A stretch of 64,000 nucleotides of DNA, taken from positions 53,675 to 117,674 of the forward strand of contig NZ_JACWCT010000089.1 of the NCBI RefSeq assembly GCF_016613415.1. Reading direction: 5' to 3'. The first letter of the stretch is position 1. Each line of letters starts with the position of its first letter. Under the pieces are notes generated by a model, which searched no databases, was not told where the DNA came from, and saw only the letters and a program-made list of their open reading frames with translations. This document shows, in pieces, positions 9,301 through 19,050 of this stretch. A program made the translations under genes and the position numbers. Source of the stretch: Methylobacterium ajmalii. GTDB lineage: Bacteria; Pseudomonadota; Alphaproteobacteria; Rhizobiales; Beijerinckiaceae.

Positions 9301-9530
9301 CTCTGGATGTTTGCCGCCCCGTTCAGCTCATCCTCGATGAGCCGGGTCGTGCCGGTATAGAGGTCCTCCACCGAGGCGCCCGGGAAGGCGGTGGAGAGGG
9401 CGATCGAGGGCGGCGCGATGATCGGGTACTGCGCCACCGGCAGCATCGGGATCGTGAGCACGCCGCCTAGGCAGATGAACAGCGCGACGACCCAGGCGAA
9501 GATCGGCCGGTCGATGAAGAAGCTCGCCAA
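6351..9530 (-). CDS. RND multidrug efflux permease (HAE1/AcrB-MexB type)
   Basis: 1059 residues, the normal length for hydrophobe/amphiphile efflux RND pumps. It begins MASFFIDRPIFAWVVAL (first membrane span). It carries the proton-relay aspartate pair in GILVDDAIVVVENVERIM near residue 405 and has two large periplasmic loops separated by the two six-span halves. It acts as the inner-membrane trimer that exports drugs, detergents or dyes by proton antiport. The adaptor gene lies 13 bp upstream on the same strand. No TolC-like outer-membrane gene or TetR regulator is visible alongside. Confidence 0.93.
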   Translation of the reverse strand: MASFFIDRPIFAWVVALFICLGGVLTIPMLPVAQYPIIAPPSIALSTAFPGASVEDLYTGTTRLIEDELNGAANIQSFESASDSFGVVEITANFEPGTDPGYAGVEVQNRLKRVEARLPAEVRQQGILVEEASAATLNIITLVSKDGSMDEVALGDFLIRNVINEIRRIPGVGRATLYSTERSLRVWIDPDKLRGLSLNAADVTQAITRQNVQIASGAVGAQPSPETNAVNYPITVKGQMRAPEEFGAVVLRANPDGSTVRLRDVARIELGGEDYKFTTRLNGGPAAGISVTLAPDGNALDTAKAIRAKMVELSQFFPDTVKWDIPYDITPAVEASIEKVLHTLVEAVVLVFIVMFLFLQNIRYTLIPTIVVPIALLGTCTIMLLAGFSINVLTMFGMVLAIGILVDDAIVVVENVERIMSEEGLSPKEATRKAMTQITGAIIGITLVLVAVFIPMAFFPGSVGIIYRQFSIAMVTSIAFSAFLALSLTPALCATLLKPVEPGHHHAKRGFFGWFNRIVDRETARYGRGVAWAVRKSGRMMVVYLILVAGVAYAFVRLPEGFLPVEDQGFFTVDIQTPPGSSFNRTLAAVKKTEEHLLAQPGVATVTIVNGFSFSGQGQMTSQAFVTLKPWSERGKDQSAAALVVGTNKAMASYRDAVIQALEPPPIDNLGNASGFSFRLQDRAQKGYAALMAAQEQLLALARKSPILKNVYVEGLPPAPQAELVIDREKAAALGVNFSDINDTIQVNLGSVYTNDFPNRGKMQRVIVQADDSQRLNATDLLNYGVKNQQGTMVPMSSFASLKWSVGPAQIIGFNGYQSVRITGEPAAGFTSGEAIAEMERLMTQLPKGFGYTWTGQSLQEKQAGSQATLLLALSVLIVFLCLAALYESWSIPLAVMLVIPLGVIGSVAGVLIRDMPNDVYFKIGLITIIGLSAKNAILIIEFARELWKPGTKLVPATVEASRLRFRPIVMTSLAFIFGVVPLAIATGAASKSQQAIGTGVMGGMISATVLAVILVPVFFVVAMRFFQRKRVREENLEAAPGAVHAAEPAREPASAHGH

Positions 9531-9543
9531 GGTGGTGTCCTCC

Positions 9544-10740
9544 TCAGCGCTGTTCGGTCGAGGCGGGGGCGGGGTGGGACCCCGCCGACGCCACCGTGGT
9601 GGTCTCGAACGGCACCACCGCGACCTGGGTGCCGGCGACGATCTTCTGGAAGCCTTCGGCGACGACCCGGTCGCCCTCCTTCAGCCCGTCGCGGATCACC
9701 CACTGGCCCTCGACCACCGGGCCGACCTCGACCGGCTGGAGCATCACCTTCTGGTCGGGACCGACGAGCCAGACCTGGGCGCGGCCGTCGTTGGAGCGGT
9801 GGACCGCCTGCTGCGGCACCGCGATGGCGTCGGAATCGATGCCCTGCTTGATGCGCGCGCGGACATACATGCCGGGGAAGAGCTCGCCGTGGGGGTTGGG
9901 CACCACGGCGCGCAGCGTCACCTGGCCGGTGCTCGGATCGGCGGTCACGTCGGAGAAGAGCAGGCGGCCGGGCTCGGGGTAGAGCGAGCCGTCGTCCATG
10001 ATGACCCGCACGCTCGCGACGTCGGCGGCGAGGCGGTCGAGCTCGCCGCTGGCGAGATCCCGGCGCAGCTTGTTCAGCTCGCCGACCGACTGGGTGATGT
10101 CGACGTAGATCGGGTCGAGCTGCTGGATCGTCGCGAGGTTGCTGGCGCCGCCCTGCTCGACGAGCGCGCCCTCGGTGACGAGGGCCCGGCCGATCCGGCC
10201 CGAGATCGGCGCCCGCACGTCCGTATAGCCGAGGTTGAGCTGGGCCCGGTCGCGGGCCGCCTTGGCGCCGGCGACCTCGGCCTCGGCCTGCTTCTGGGCC
10301 GCGAAGGCGGCGTCGTACTGGGCCTGGCTCGCGGTCTGGCGGGACAGCAGGGTCTCCAGGCGCTCGGCTTGCTGGCGGGTCAGCACCAGGGCGGCCTCGG
10401 CCTTGGCGAGCGCCGCCTCGGCGCTGGCGAGGTCGGCGCGGAACGGCATCGGGTCGATCTTGTAGAGGATGTCGCCCTCCTTGACCTGGCTGCCCTGCTC
10501 GAAGGTGCGCTTGGTGACGAGGCCGGCGACCCGGGCCCGGACCTCGGCGATGCGGGTCGGCGCGGCGCGGCCCGGCAGGTCGCGCTCGTAGGGGATCGGC
10601 TGGTGCTTGACCGTCACGATCGAGACCTCCGGCGGCGCGGCCGGCGCCGTGGGCGCGGCGGCCTGCTGGGCCGGCTTGCAGGCGGCGAGCCCGAGGAGGA
10701 GGGCGGTCGCTCCGAGGAGGAGGCGGCGGCTTTGGATCAC
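9544..10740 (-). CDS. RND efflux periplasmic adaptor (membrane fusion lipoprotein)
   Basis: 398 residues with a lipoprotein signal ending LLLGLAAC (lipid Cys at 21). Next come a barrel-sandwich half-motif (VRARVAGLVTKRTFEQGSQV), a long alpha-helical hairpin (about 105-165, rich in Ala/Glu/Gln), the second half-motif with YTDVRAPISGRIGRALV, a beta-barrel and a membrane-proximal domain. It links the RND trimer to an outer-membrane channel. It is the first gene of a two-gene operon; the outer-membrane partner must be encoded elsewhere. Confidence 0.92.
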   Translation of the reverse strand: MIQSRRLLLGATALLLGLAACKPAQQAAAPTAPAAPPEVSIVTVKHQPIPYERDLPGRAAPTRIAEVRARVAGLVTKRTFEQGSQVKEGDILYKIDPMPFRADLASAEAALAKAEAALVLTRQQAERLETLLSRQTASQAQYDAAFAAQKQAEAEVAGAKAARDRAQLNLGYTDVRAPISGRIGRALVTEGALVEQGGASNLATIQQLDPIYVDITQSVGELNKLRRDLASGELDRLAADVASVRVIMDDGSLYPEPGRLLFSDVTADPSTGQVTLRAVVPNPHGELFPGMYVRARIKQGIDSDAIAVPQQAVHRSNDGRAQVWLVGPDQKVMLQPVEVGPVVEGQWVIRDGLKEGDRVVAEGFQKIVAGTQVAVVPFETTTVASAGSHPAPASTEQR

Positions 10741-10958
10741 GGGCGGTCTTTCCTGCGCGGTTTGCGGAAGCAGCCGGGGCGCGTCGCACCGCCGGGCGTC
10801 CGGGCATAGGGTCGGGCGGGGCTCGCGGTGGCGCGGGCCTGGGATACGCGCTTCGGCGCAGCTGCCACGCGGCAGCGGCGGGCCCCGAGGCTCGCAAGAT
10901 TCCGAGGCGGAGATGTGACGATGCGTCGGCTTCCGTTAAGGAAGGAGAATGACGGCCG

Positions 10959-11363
10959 TCAGGCGCGGTCTTTCGGCGGGCGCTCGGGCAGGGCGGCGCG
11001 GGCCTGGACCAGGGCGCCGAGGCGCCGCGGCGGCATCAGTGTGGCGGCACCCGCCGCCGGCTTCTCGGCCGGGCAGGCGAGGTTCGTGCTCGCCGCGCCG
11101 CCGTCGTCCGGGCGGGGATTGTCGACGCCGCCCGCCGTCAGCGTGCAGGCCGGGCTCTTCACCCAATGCGCGTGGAGCGCCGCCATCGGCGAGGCGCCGT
11201 GGCTGGCGCGCAGGACCGGTTCGGGACGGCCGGCCGCGGCATCCGCCGCGGACACCGCCAGGAGGGCGAGGCCGAGGCCGAGGAAGGCGGTCGCGCAGAG
11301 ACGCGCGAGAGATGTCCAGAGACGAACGGTCACAGAGCGAGACAGTGGGGGTTCCGGCCGCAC
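10959..11363 (-). CDS. Hypothetical secreted protein
   Basis: About 134 residues from a GTG at 11363, with an apparent signal peptide (hydrophobic core LCATAFLGLGLALLAVSAADA, cleavage near residue 42; starting at the internal GTG 33 bp downstream would shorten the leader). The mature part has two Cys residues and no recognisable fold. A short possible hairpin (GCTGCC/GGCAGC at 10861-10876) lies beyond its stop. Nothing is known about function. It is divergent from the thiolase gene. Confidence 0.45.
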   Translation of the reverse strand: MRPEPPLSRSVTVRLWTSLARLCATAFLGLGLALLAVSAADAAAGRPEPVLRASHGASPMAALHAHWVKSPACTLTAGGVDNPRPDDGGAASTNLACPAEKPAAGAATLMPPRRLGALVQARAALPERPPKDRA

Positions 11364-11476
11364 CGCACAAGACGCCGCGACATTCTGTCAGGTCCGGGTC
11401 CCGGCCCGCCGGGGGCTTGATCGATCCGGCGCGTCGCCGTACCGATTTTTCGAAATCACGACCCGGGAGAGAGACC

Positions 11477-12691
<1,215 letters not shown>

Positions 12692-12704
12692 CCCCCCGTC
12701 CTCC

Positions 12705-12734
12705 GCGGCGGGGCGCCGCAGGCCGCCCCGCCGC
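12705..12734 (+). terminator. Hairpin after the thiolase gene
   Basis: An 11-bp stem, GCGGCGGGGCG pairing with CGCCCCGCCGC around an eight-base loop, starts 14 bp after the stop codon. There is no T-run. The rest of the 304-bp gap to the next gene shows no gene. Confidence 0.5.
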
Positions 12735-12995
12735 CCCTGGGGGCAGGCGGACCGTACCCTTCGAAACCCACCGCGCATCCCGCACTGCACCATGGCGGGG
12801 TCGGGCGGCATGGGATAAGCATGGGCGTTCTCGCTTGTCCCAAGGAACCGCCCGGACGCCGTCCCCCGCGCCCCGCGGAGCACGTCGCCGGAGCGTCAAC
12901 GATCGCATGAGCCGCCACATCCTCCCTCCCGGTCCCGCCCTCTCGCCGCCCGGACGAAGCGCCCGCTTCGCCGTCCGGTCTCGGTGAGGTCCGCG

Positions 12996-13943
12996 ATGCC
13001 GAACAGAACCGGATCGCGCCCGAGCGCCGACGCCCCCGAGGCCGACGAGCCCGAGGCGGGCGACGCCGAGGCCGAGTTCCTGACGGTCCTCGGCCAGCGC
13101 GTGCGCACCATGCGCGCCGTGCGGGCGATGTCGCGCAAGGTGCTGTCGCAGACCTCCGGCCTATCCGAGCGCTACATCGCGCAGCTCGAGGGCGGGCAGG
13201 GCAACGTCTCGATCATCCTCCTGCGCCGCGTCGCCATCGCGATGGGCGTGCGGCTCGAGGACCTGATCGCCGCGGTCGAGAGCCCGCCGGACTGGCCGGT
13301 GGTGCGCGACCTCCTGGAAAAGGCGGGGGCCGAGCAGATCTCCGAGGCCAAGCGCATCCTGTCGGGCGCGGCGGCCCCGGGGGAGGGCCCGACGCAGCGC
13401 GTGGCGCTCATCGGCCTGCGCGGGGCCGGCAAGTCGACCCTCGGGCGCATCCTCGCCGAGCGGATGGGCTGGACGTTCGTCGAGCTCAACCGCGAGATCG
13501 AGCGAGAGAACGGCCTGTCGGTGGCGGAGATCTTCGCGATCTACGGCCAGGAGACCTATCGCCGGCTCGAGCAGGGCGCCCTGCGCCAGCTCGCCGAGCG
13601 GCCGGGCCCGATGGTGCTGGCGACCGGCGGCGGCATCGTCGCCGAGCCGGTCACCTACGACCTGCTGCTGTCCTCGTTCTTCACCGTCTGGCTCAAGGCG
13701 CGGCCCGAGGAGCACATCCACCGGGTGCGCGAGCAGGCGGCCAAGGGCCTCGCCCAGGCGCGGATGCCCGACAGCGACAACGCCCTGCGGGAGATCCGGG
13801 CGGTATTGATGAGCCGCGAGCCGCTCTACGCCCGTGCCCGGGCGGTGATCGACACCGCCGATCACACCGTGGCCGAGACCGCCGGCGAGCTGACCGGCCT
13901 CGTCGAGGGCTATCTCGGCGGGAACGCGCGGCGCGGGATCTGA
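12996..13943 (+). CDS. boxR: BoxR/BzdR-type regulator: XRE helix-turn-helix fused to a shikimate-kinase-like domain
   Basis: 315 residues. The N-terminal part (about 28-90) is an XRE helix-turn-helix (SRKVLSQTSGLSERYIAQLE). The C-terminal part (about 135-310) is shikimate-kinase-like with the P-loop GLRGAGKST and the ATGGGIV motif. This fusion is characteristic of BzdR/BoxR repressors, in which the kinase-like domain senses benzoyl-CoA. GAGG six bases before the ATG at 12996 favours it over the GTG at 12984. Box-pathway genes are not visible in the window, but the thiolase upstream could act at its end. Confidence 0.85.
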   Translation: MPNRTGSRPSADAPEADEPEAGDAEAEFLTVLGQRVRTMRAVRAMSRKVLSQTSGLSERYIAQLEGGQGNVSIILLRRVAIAMGVRLEDLIAAVESPPDWPVVRDLLEKAGAEQISEAKRILSGAAAPGEGPTQRVALIGLRGAGKSTLGRILAERMGWTFVELNREIERENGLSVAEIFAIYGQETYRRLEQGALRQLAERPGPMVLATGGGIVAEPVTYDLLLSSFFTVWLKARPEEHIHRVREQAAKGLAQARMPDSDNALREIRAVLMSREPLYARARAVIDTADHTVAETAGELTGLVEGYLGGNARRGI

Positions 13944-14075
13944 GGCGCCCGCGCCACGGACGGGCGGTCGCCGGAAAATCGCCGTCGAGACCGGCCGCCA
14001 CACGCATTCTGGCCGCAAATGAGTCGGCAGGGTCGCCGTGACGCACGAGAGCTCATGGTGGGGTCGAGGAGCACG

Positions 14076-15116
14076 ATGGAGAGTTCGAACCGGGCCGGGA
14101 GCTACGACGCGCCGGAGAACGCGGCGGGCCAAGTGGTCGAGGCGGCGCATTTCTCCGCCATCCGCAGCGTCCGCACCGAGGCCGAGGCGCTCCTGACGCT
14201 GGCCCGCGCCCTCGACCACGAGCTGAAGGCCGGGTTCGGCGCCGCCGTCGCGGCGATCCACGACATCCCGGGCCGGGTGATCGTGTCGGGCATCGGCAAG
14301 AGCGGCCATATCGGCCGCAAGATCGCCTCGACGCTCGCCTCGACGGGCACGCCGGCCTCGTTCATCCATCCGAGCGAGGCCAGCCACGGCGACCTCGGCA
14401 TGATTACCCAGCAGGACATCGTCATCGCCCTGTCCTGGTCGGGCGAGACGACCGAGCTCGGCGACCTGATCAGCTTCGCGAAGCGCTTCGCCGTGACGCT
14501 GATCGGCATGACCTCGAACCCCGACAGCACGCTCGGCCAGGCCGCCGACATCCTGCTGCCGCTGCCGCTCGTCAAGGAAGCCTGCCCGCACAACCTGGCG
14601 CCGACCTCATCGAGCGTGATCCAGCTGGCGCTCGGCGACGCGCTGGCGGTGGCGCTCCTGGAGCGCCGCGGCTTCTCGGCCAGCGACTTCAAGGTCTTCC
14701 ACCCCGGCGGCAAGCTCGCGGCCCGGCTCAAGACCGTGGCCCAGCTGATGCACGCGGGCGAGGAGATGCCGCTGGTGCCCCGCGGCGTCCGGGTCTCCGA
14801 GGCGCTGATCGCCGTGATGGGCAAGCGCTTCGGCTGCGCCGGCATCGTGGACGAGGGCGGCCGGCTCGTCGGCATGTTCACCGACGGCGACATGCGCCGC
14901 CACATGAGCCGGGGCGTCGGCCACAGCGACCTCCTCGACCGCCGCGTCGAGGAGATCATGACGCCCAAGCCGATCACCACCACCCCCGGCACCTTCGCCA
15001 GCGCCGCCCTGGAGCTGATGAACCGGACCCAGATCACCGCCCTGTTCGCCGTGGATCGCGGGCGCCCGGTCGGCATCCTGCACATCCACGACATCCTTCG
15101 GGCCGGTGTGGTCTGA
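14076..15116 (+). CDS. kdsD: Arabinose-5-phosphate isomerase KdsD (KpsF/GutQ family)
   Basis: 346 residues: a SIS sugar-isomerase domain (about 40-190, with VIVSGIGKSGHIGRKIASTL and SWSGETTELGDLI) followed by two CBS domains (about 215-340). It converts ribulose-5-phosphate to arabinose-5-phosphate, the precursor of the lipopolysaccharide sugar Kdo, in the cytoplasm. GAGGAG lies just upstream of the ATG at 14076; in-frame ATGs at 14019-14055 are less well placed. It stands alone between boxR and a convergent gene. Confidence 0.92.
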   Translation: MESSNRAGSYDAPENAAGQVVEAAHFSAIRSVRTEAEALLTLARALDHELKAGFGAAVAAIHDIPGRVIVSGIGKSGHIGRKIASTLASTGTPASFIHPSEASHGDLGMITQQDIVIALSWSGETTELGDLISFAKRFAVTLIGMTSNPDSTLGQAADILLPLPLVKEACPHNLAPTSSSVIQLALGDALAVALLERRGFSASDFKVFHPGGKLAARLKTVAQLMHAGEEMPLVPRGVRVSEALIAVMGKRFGCAGIVDEGGRLVGMFTDGDMRRHMSRGVGHSDLLDRRVEEIMTPKPITTTPGTFASAALELMNRTQITALFAVDRGRPVGILHIHDILRAGVV

Positions 15117-15136
15117 GGGCACCTTGCATGCCGTCC

Positions 15137-15159
15137 GCCCGGGAGGCTATCGCCCGGGC
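15137..15159. terminator. Possible convergent hairpin
   Basis: GCCCGGG (15137-15143) can pair with CCCGGGC (15153-15159). It lies between the kdsD stop and the end of the convergent SnoaL-like gene, overlapping that gene's stop region. Confidence 0.35.
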
Positions 15160-15563
15160 AGGCGCGAGAGCGTCCGCACGCCGACCCAGCCCCAATAGAC
15201 CCGGTGATGGGCGATGAGCCCACCGGACACGTCGATCATCTCCATCAGGTCGATCTGGTCTCCGTCGGGCGTCTGGCGCGGGTATTCCCACGCCAGTTGC
15301 TGCCCGTCGGAGAAGATGACGCCCGTGCGGTACCAGCGGCCCAGGCCGTTCTGCGGCGAGCGGAACCCACGATCGAAGAAATCCCTGATCGCGATTTTCC
15401 CCTTGAGGATGCCGGTACCGCCCTCGGGCAGGGCCGCCCAGACCAGCGGGCTCTCGAAAACGGCATCGTCGGCATAGAGCGCCATCAATCCTTCGATGTC
15501 GCGACGCACGACGGTGTCGTGCCACTGCGCGTGGATGTGACGGATGGCGGCGTCCAGGCTCAT
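15147..15563 (-). CDS. SnoaL/NTF2-like fold protein
   Basis: 138 residues with the cone-shaped NTF2-like pattern: an initial helix (AAIRHIHAQWHDTVVRRDIEGLMALY), then ADDAVFESPLVW, an internal DFFDRGF helix and a terminal sheet HRVYWGWVGVRTL. Family members are small-molecule isomerases, hydrolases or binding proteins, and the reaction cannot be assigned. It is followed on the same strand by an FMN reductase gene. Confidence 0.75.
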   Translation of the reverse strand: MSLDAAIRHIHAQWHDTVVRRDIEGLMALYADDAVFESPLVWAALPEGGTGILKGKIAIRDFFDRGFRSPQNGLGRWYRTGVIFSDGQQLAWEYPRQTPDGDQIDLMEMIDVSGGLIAHHRVYWGWVGVRTLSRLPGR

Positions 15564-15649
15564 GGCCGATCCTCGCCGGCGCGGTCGGTGGCCGGGTGCC
15601 GGACGCTAGCCCCACGCGCCCCGCACATGCTTCGGCGTCGGCCGAACCG

Positions 15650-16228
15650 TCAGTACGGCACCCCGCCCCGCCGCTTGTCCCGCAGCGCCTCGGCGTACCA
15701 CGCCAGCTCGTCGAGGAAGCGCCCGGTCGGGCGTTCCAGCCAGGGCTGGAGCGGGCGGCCCTCCTCGTCGAGCGCCTTGTGCACCTCGGGGATCGGCAGC
15801 AGCGAGGGGATGCTCGGGGTGCCGAGTTCGCCCAGCATGGCGCGCAGCTGCATCGCCGCCCGCACGCCGCCGTAGCGGCCGGCCGAGTAGCAGACGATCG
15901 CCGAGGGCTTCCAGAAATACTCTTCCAGGAAGTGGTCGAGGGTGTTCGACAGGGCCGGCGGGATGCTGTGGTTGTACTCCGCCGACACGACGACGAGCCC
16001 GTCGGCGCGGCGATGGAGCGCGGCGAGCCGTTCAAGCGGCTCCGGCGCCTCGCCCGCCGGGTATTCCTTGTACATCCGCTCCAGGAGCGGCAGGCCGAGC
16101 TCGGCCGGGTCGACCAGCGGCGCCTCGTGACCGCGGGATTCGAGGGCCCGGACGAGGTAGCGGGCGGCGCGCAGGCCGTTGCGCCCCGGGCGAACCGAAC
16201 CGAGGACGACCGGGAACACGAGCGACAT
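15650..16228 (-). CDS. NADPH-dependent FMN reductase family protein
   Basis: 192 residues with a flavodoxin-like fold. It has the N-terminal phosphate loop GSVRPGRNGLRAARYL and the EYNHSIPPALSNTLDHF motif typical of NAD(P)H:FMN reductases and quinone reductases. It should bind FMN and pass hydride from NAD(P)H to flavins, quinones or azo compounds. It probably forms a two-gene unit with the downstream SnoaL-like gene, about 86 bp apart. Confidence 0.85.
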   Translation of the reverse strand: MSLVFPVVLGSVRPGRNGLRAARYLVRALESRGHEAPLVDPAELGLPLLERMYKEYPAGEAPEPLERLAALHRRADGLVVVSAEYNHSIPPALSNTLDHFLEEYFWKPSAIVCYSAGRYGGVRAAMQLRAMLGELGTPSIPSLLPIPEVHKALDEEGRPLQPWLERPTGRFLDELAWYAEALRDKRRGGVPY

Positions 16229-16285
16229 GGCGGAACTCCGGGAAGCGAGGGCGCTCCCCGGAGCCTACACCGTCTCGGCAGGATC

Positions 16286-17611
16286 TCACATCATGCCGAG
16301 CATCCGCGGCAGCCACAGCGAGATCGCCGGGACGTAGGTGACGACCACGAGGAAGATCAGCATGGTGAGGAGCCAGGGCCAGACCGCGATGGTCAGCTCC
16401 GTGATGCCCATGCGGGTGATGCCCGAGGCCACGTAGAGGTTGAGGCCGACCGGCGGGTGGCACATGCCGACCTCCATGTTGACCACGATCAGGATGCCGA
16501 AATGCACCGGGTCGATGCCGAGCTTGGCGGCGATCGGAAAGAGGATCGGCGCCATGATCAGCACGATGGAGGACGGCTCCATCACGTTGCCGGCGACGAG
16601 CAGCAGGATGTTGACGATCAGCAGGAACACCACCCAGTTGAGGCCCGCCCCGGTGATCCAGCTCGCCATCGCCTGCGGGATCTGCTCGCTCGTCATCAGG
16701 AACGAGAACAGGACCGCGTTGGTGATGATGTAGAGCAGCATCGCGCTCATGTTGGCCGAATCGAGCAGCACCCGCGGCACGTCGCGCCAGGTGAGGTCCC
16801 GGTAGACGAACAGCGCGATGACGAAGGCGTAGACCGCGCTGACCGCCGCCGCCTCGGTCGGCGTGAAGGCGCCGCTGTAGATGCCGCCCAGCACCAGCAC
16901 GATCAGCAGCAGGCCCCAGACCGACTTGCGGAACGCGACCCAGCGCTCGCGCCAGCTCGCCTTCGGCATGCGCGGGTAGCCGAACTTGCGCGCCCGGTAC
17001 CAGGTGGTGAAGCCGAGCAGAGCGGCCAGCATCAGGCCCGGGATCACCCCGGCGACGAACAGGGTCGAGATCGACGCCGAGGAGACGCGCTGGCCGTCGG
17101 GCCCGGTCACCACCGCGCCGCTGGTGGCCACCGAGTACATCACCATGACGATCGAGGGCGGGATCAGGATCCCGAGCGCCCCCGAGGTGGTGATGACCCC
17201 GGCGCCGAAGCGCTTGGGGAACCCCTGCGCCACCATGGCGGGCAGGATGATCGAGCCGATCGCCACCACGGTGGCCGGGCTCGAGCCCGAGATGGCGGCA
17301 AACAGCGCGCAGGCCATCACGCCGGCCAGCCCCAGGCCGCCGTGCCAATGGCCGACCATCGACGTGGCGAAGTTGATCATCCGCCGGGCGACGCCGCCAT
17401 GGGTGAGGAAGTTGCCCGACAGGATGAAGAACGGGATCGCCATGATCTCGAAGTTCTCGATTCCCGTGAACAGCTTGAGCGCCACCGCCTCGATCGGCAC
17501 GGTGGTCATGGTGAACAGGAAGGTGAGCACCGAGAGGCCGAGCGCGATCGAGATCGGCATCCCGGTGAGCATCAGGGCGATGAGCAGCCCGAAGATGATG
17601 GCGGCGTTCAT
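16286..17611 (-). CDS. dctM: TRAP transporter large permease (DctM)
   Basis: 441 residues with about 12 membrane spans. Signatures of the DctM/SiaM large subunit are GLSVLTFLFTM, FEIMAIPFFILSGNFLTHGGVARRMI-type sequence near residue 55, and FAAISGSSPATVVAIGSI. The start at 17611 overlaps the small-subunit gene by four bases (ATGA), implying translational coupling. It imports an organic acid driven by an ion gradient. No periplasmic binding-protein (DctP) gene is present beside it. Confidence 0.92.
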   Translation of the reverse strand: MNAAIIFGLLIALMLTGMPISIALGLSVLTFLFTMTTVPIEAVALKLFTGIENFEIMAIPFFILSGNFLTHGGVARRMINFATSMVGHWHGGLGLAGVMACALFAAISGSSPATVVAIGSIILPAMVAQGFPKRFGAGVITTSGALGILIPPSIVMVMYSVATSGAVVTGPDGQRVSSASISTLFVAGVIPGLMLAALLGFTTWYRARKFGYPRMPKASWRERWVAFRKSVWGLLLIVLVLGGIYSGAFTPTEAAAVSAVYAFVIALFVYRDLTWRDVPRVLLDSANMSAMLLYIITNAVLFSFLMTSEQIPQAMASWITGAGLNWVVFLLIVNILLLVAGNVMEPSSIVLIMAPILFPIAAKLGIDPVHFGILIVVNMEVGMCHPPVGLNLYVASGITRMGITELTIAVWPWLLTMLIFLVVVTYVPAISLWLPRMLGMM

Positions 17612-18207
17612 CGGGCAGGGCCTCCGGTGCGGGCTTCGTCGGCCAGGTCCTGCGCCGCGTGCGGGCTCTCGACCACGCCCTCGACGTGGCCGGGATCGTG
17701 GTGGGGCAGCTCGCCGGTGCGCCAGAAGCTCCAGGCGACCTGCAGGAAGCGGAAGCACATCAGGTAGGAGCCGAGCGGGATCGCCAGGTAGACGACCCAG
17801 CTCGGGATCTCGAGATCCGGGGTGGTCTGGTCGGTGTCGACGAGGCCGTAGACGAAGCGGGCCCCCATCGTGCCGACGATGGCGGTGAAGAGCGCGCCGC
17901 AGAGGAGGCCGAACAGCACGACCCGGTCGCGCCAGGCGGGGGGCAGCTGGTTCACCGCCACGTCGACGCCGACATGGATGCCGGTGCGCACCCCGTAGGC
18001 GGCGCCGAACTTCGCCATCCAGACGAACATGTAGATGCACAGCTCCTGGGCCCAGGAGAGGTGGATCGCCGTGGTGATGGGGTAGAGCGCGTCGATGCCG
18101 GAGGCGTAGCGGTGGACCACCGCGACGAAGATCAGCAGCGTCGCGCCCGCCATCAGGCTCGCGATCAGGATCTCCTCGAGGCGGTCGAGGATGCGCAGGG
18201 GGTGCAT
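17608..18207 (-). CDS. dctQ: TRAP transporter small permease (DctQ)
   Basis: 199 residues with four predicted membrane spans and the family pattern of DctQ: RLEEILIASLMAGATLLIF, HLSWAQELCIYMFVWMAKFG, IHVGVDVAV. MHPLRIL at 18207 was taken as the start because GGGAG lies five bases upstream. The C-terminal tail is hydrophilic. It partners with DctM encoded immediately downstream. Without a DctP in the window the solute cannot be guessed. Confidence 0.88.
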   Translation of the reverse strand: MHPLRILDRLEEILIASLMAGATLLIFVAVVHRYASGIDALYPITTAIHLSWAQELCIYMFVWMAKFGAAYGVRTGIHVGVDVAVNQLPPAWRDRVVLFGLLCGALFTAIVGTMGARFVYGLVDTDQTTPDLEIPSWVVYLAIPLGSYLMCFRFLQVAWSFWRTGELPHHDPGHVEGVVESPHAAQDLADEARTGGPAR

Positions 18208-18258
18208 GGGGTCTCCCGGAGGCGGCAAGGGGCGCGAGGAGCGGCGCGGGACGGGGCG

Positions 18259-19050
18259 TCAGGACCGGCCGGCGTCCGGCCAGGGGAAGCGGATGTTGCC
18301 GTCGCGCAGGCCCGCCAGCACGACCTCGACCCCGCCGGACTTCACCATCCATTCGAGCCGGTGGTCGCGGTATTCCCGGCGCCGCCCGCCGGTGGTGTAG
18401 AGCTCGGAGGCCTCCGCCATCCGGGCCGCCGCCGCGTCGAACTCCCGGAAGGTCTCGGCGACCGAGGGGCGCTCGCGGATCCTGGCGTGCCAGCGGGCGA
18501 GCGGGCTGCCGTCGGCGGGTCCGAGGCCGTAATGGACCGAGCGGTTGACCATCGGGGCCGCCGCCGCGTCGGCCCAGCCGAAGACCTCGCCCCCGAACCA
18601 CGGCGCGTCGCCGAGGCGGGCGGCCAGCCAGCCCTGCAGCACCGCCGTCTGCGCCGCGGCCTCGCCCCGGAGGCGGTCGGCCAGCGCTCCGGTGGCGCGG
18701 CGGAACCACAGGATCTCGCCGAACCCCCAGTTCACCGCCTCGTACTGGGTGTCGCAGATCTCCTCGATCATGCGGGCGAGGGCGCGCTTGGCCGGGTCGC
18801 GCGGCAGCAGGGCCGGCTCGGGCCAGCGCTCCTCGACGTATTCGAGGATCACGGTCGATTCGAAGATGCTCAGCGCGCCGTCGACCAGCACCGGCACCTC
18901 GGTGCGCGGATTGGCCTGCGCGAAGGGGCCGTCGCTGCGGCCGGTGCCGAAGCTCTCGGGCAGTTCGGCGGCGAAGGCCACGCCCTTCTCGCGCAGGGCG
19001 ATCTTGACCTTCTGCGCATAGGACGAGAGCGGGTGCTCGTAGAGCAGCAT
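18259..19050 (-). CDS. Glutathione S-transferase family protein
   Basis: 263 residues. The N-terminal GST fold has MLLYEHPLSSYAQKV, NPRTEVPVLVDG and IFESTVILEYVEERWP. The helical C-terminal half is longer than usual and ends in a tail rich in Arg/Trp. A GGGGGGAA purine run stands before the ATG at 19050; the upstream in-frame extension lacks GST character. It lies directly upstream of the TRAP genes on the same strand (about 50 bp), so it may be co-expressed and act on the imported compound (inference). Confidence 0.88.
   Translation of the reverse strand: MLLYEHPLSSYAQKVKIALREKGVAFAAELPESFGTGRSDGPFAQANPRTEVPVLVDGALSIFESTVILEYVEERWPEPALLPRDPAKRALARMIEEICDTQYEAVNWGFGEILWFRRATGALADRLRGEAAAQTAVLQGWLAARLGDAPWFGGEVFGWADAAAAPMVNRSVHYGLGPADGSPLARWHARIRERPSVAETFREFDAAAARMAEASELYTTGGRRREYRDHRLEWMVKSGGVEVVLAGLRDGNIRFPWPDAGRS

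Noticed and set aside
6354-9470. A 1038-codon plus-strand frame opposite the RND pump gene
   Set aside because: Its Arg/Asp/His/Gly-rich composition is the mirror of the pump's codons and shows no family resemblance.
11360-11390. Partial resemblance to one end of the 79-bp miniature element
   Set aside because: Similarity is limited to about 20 scattered positions and there is no second inverted end.
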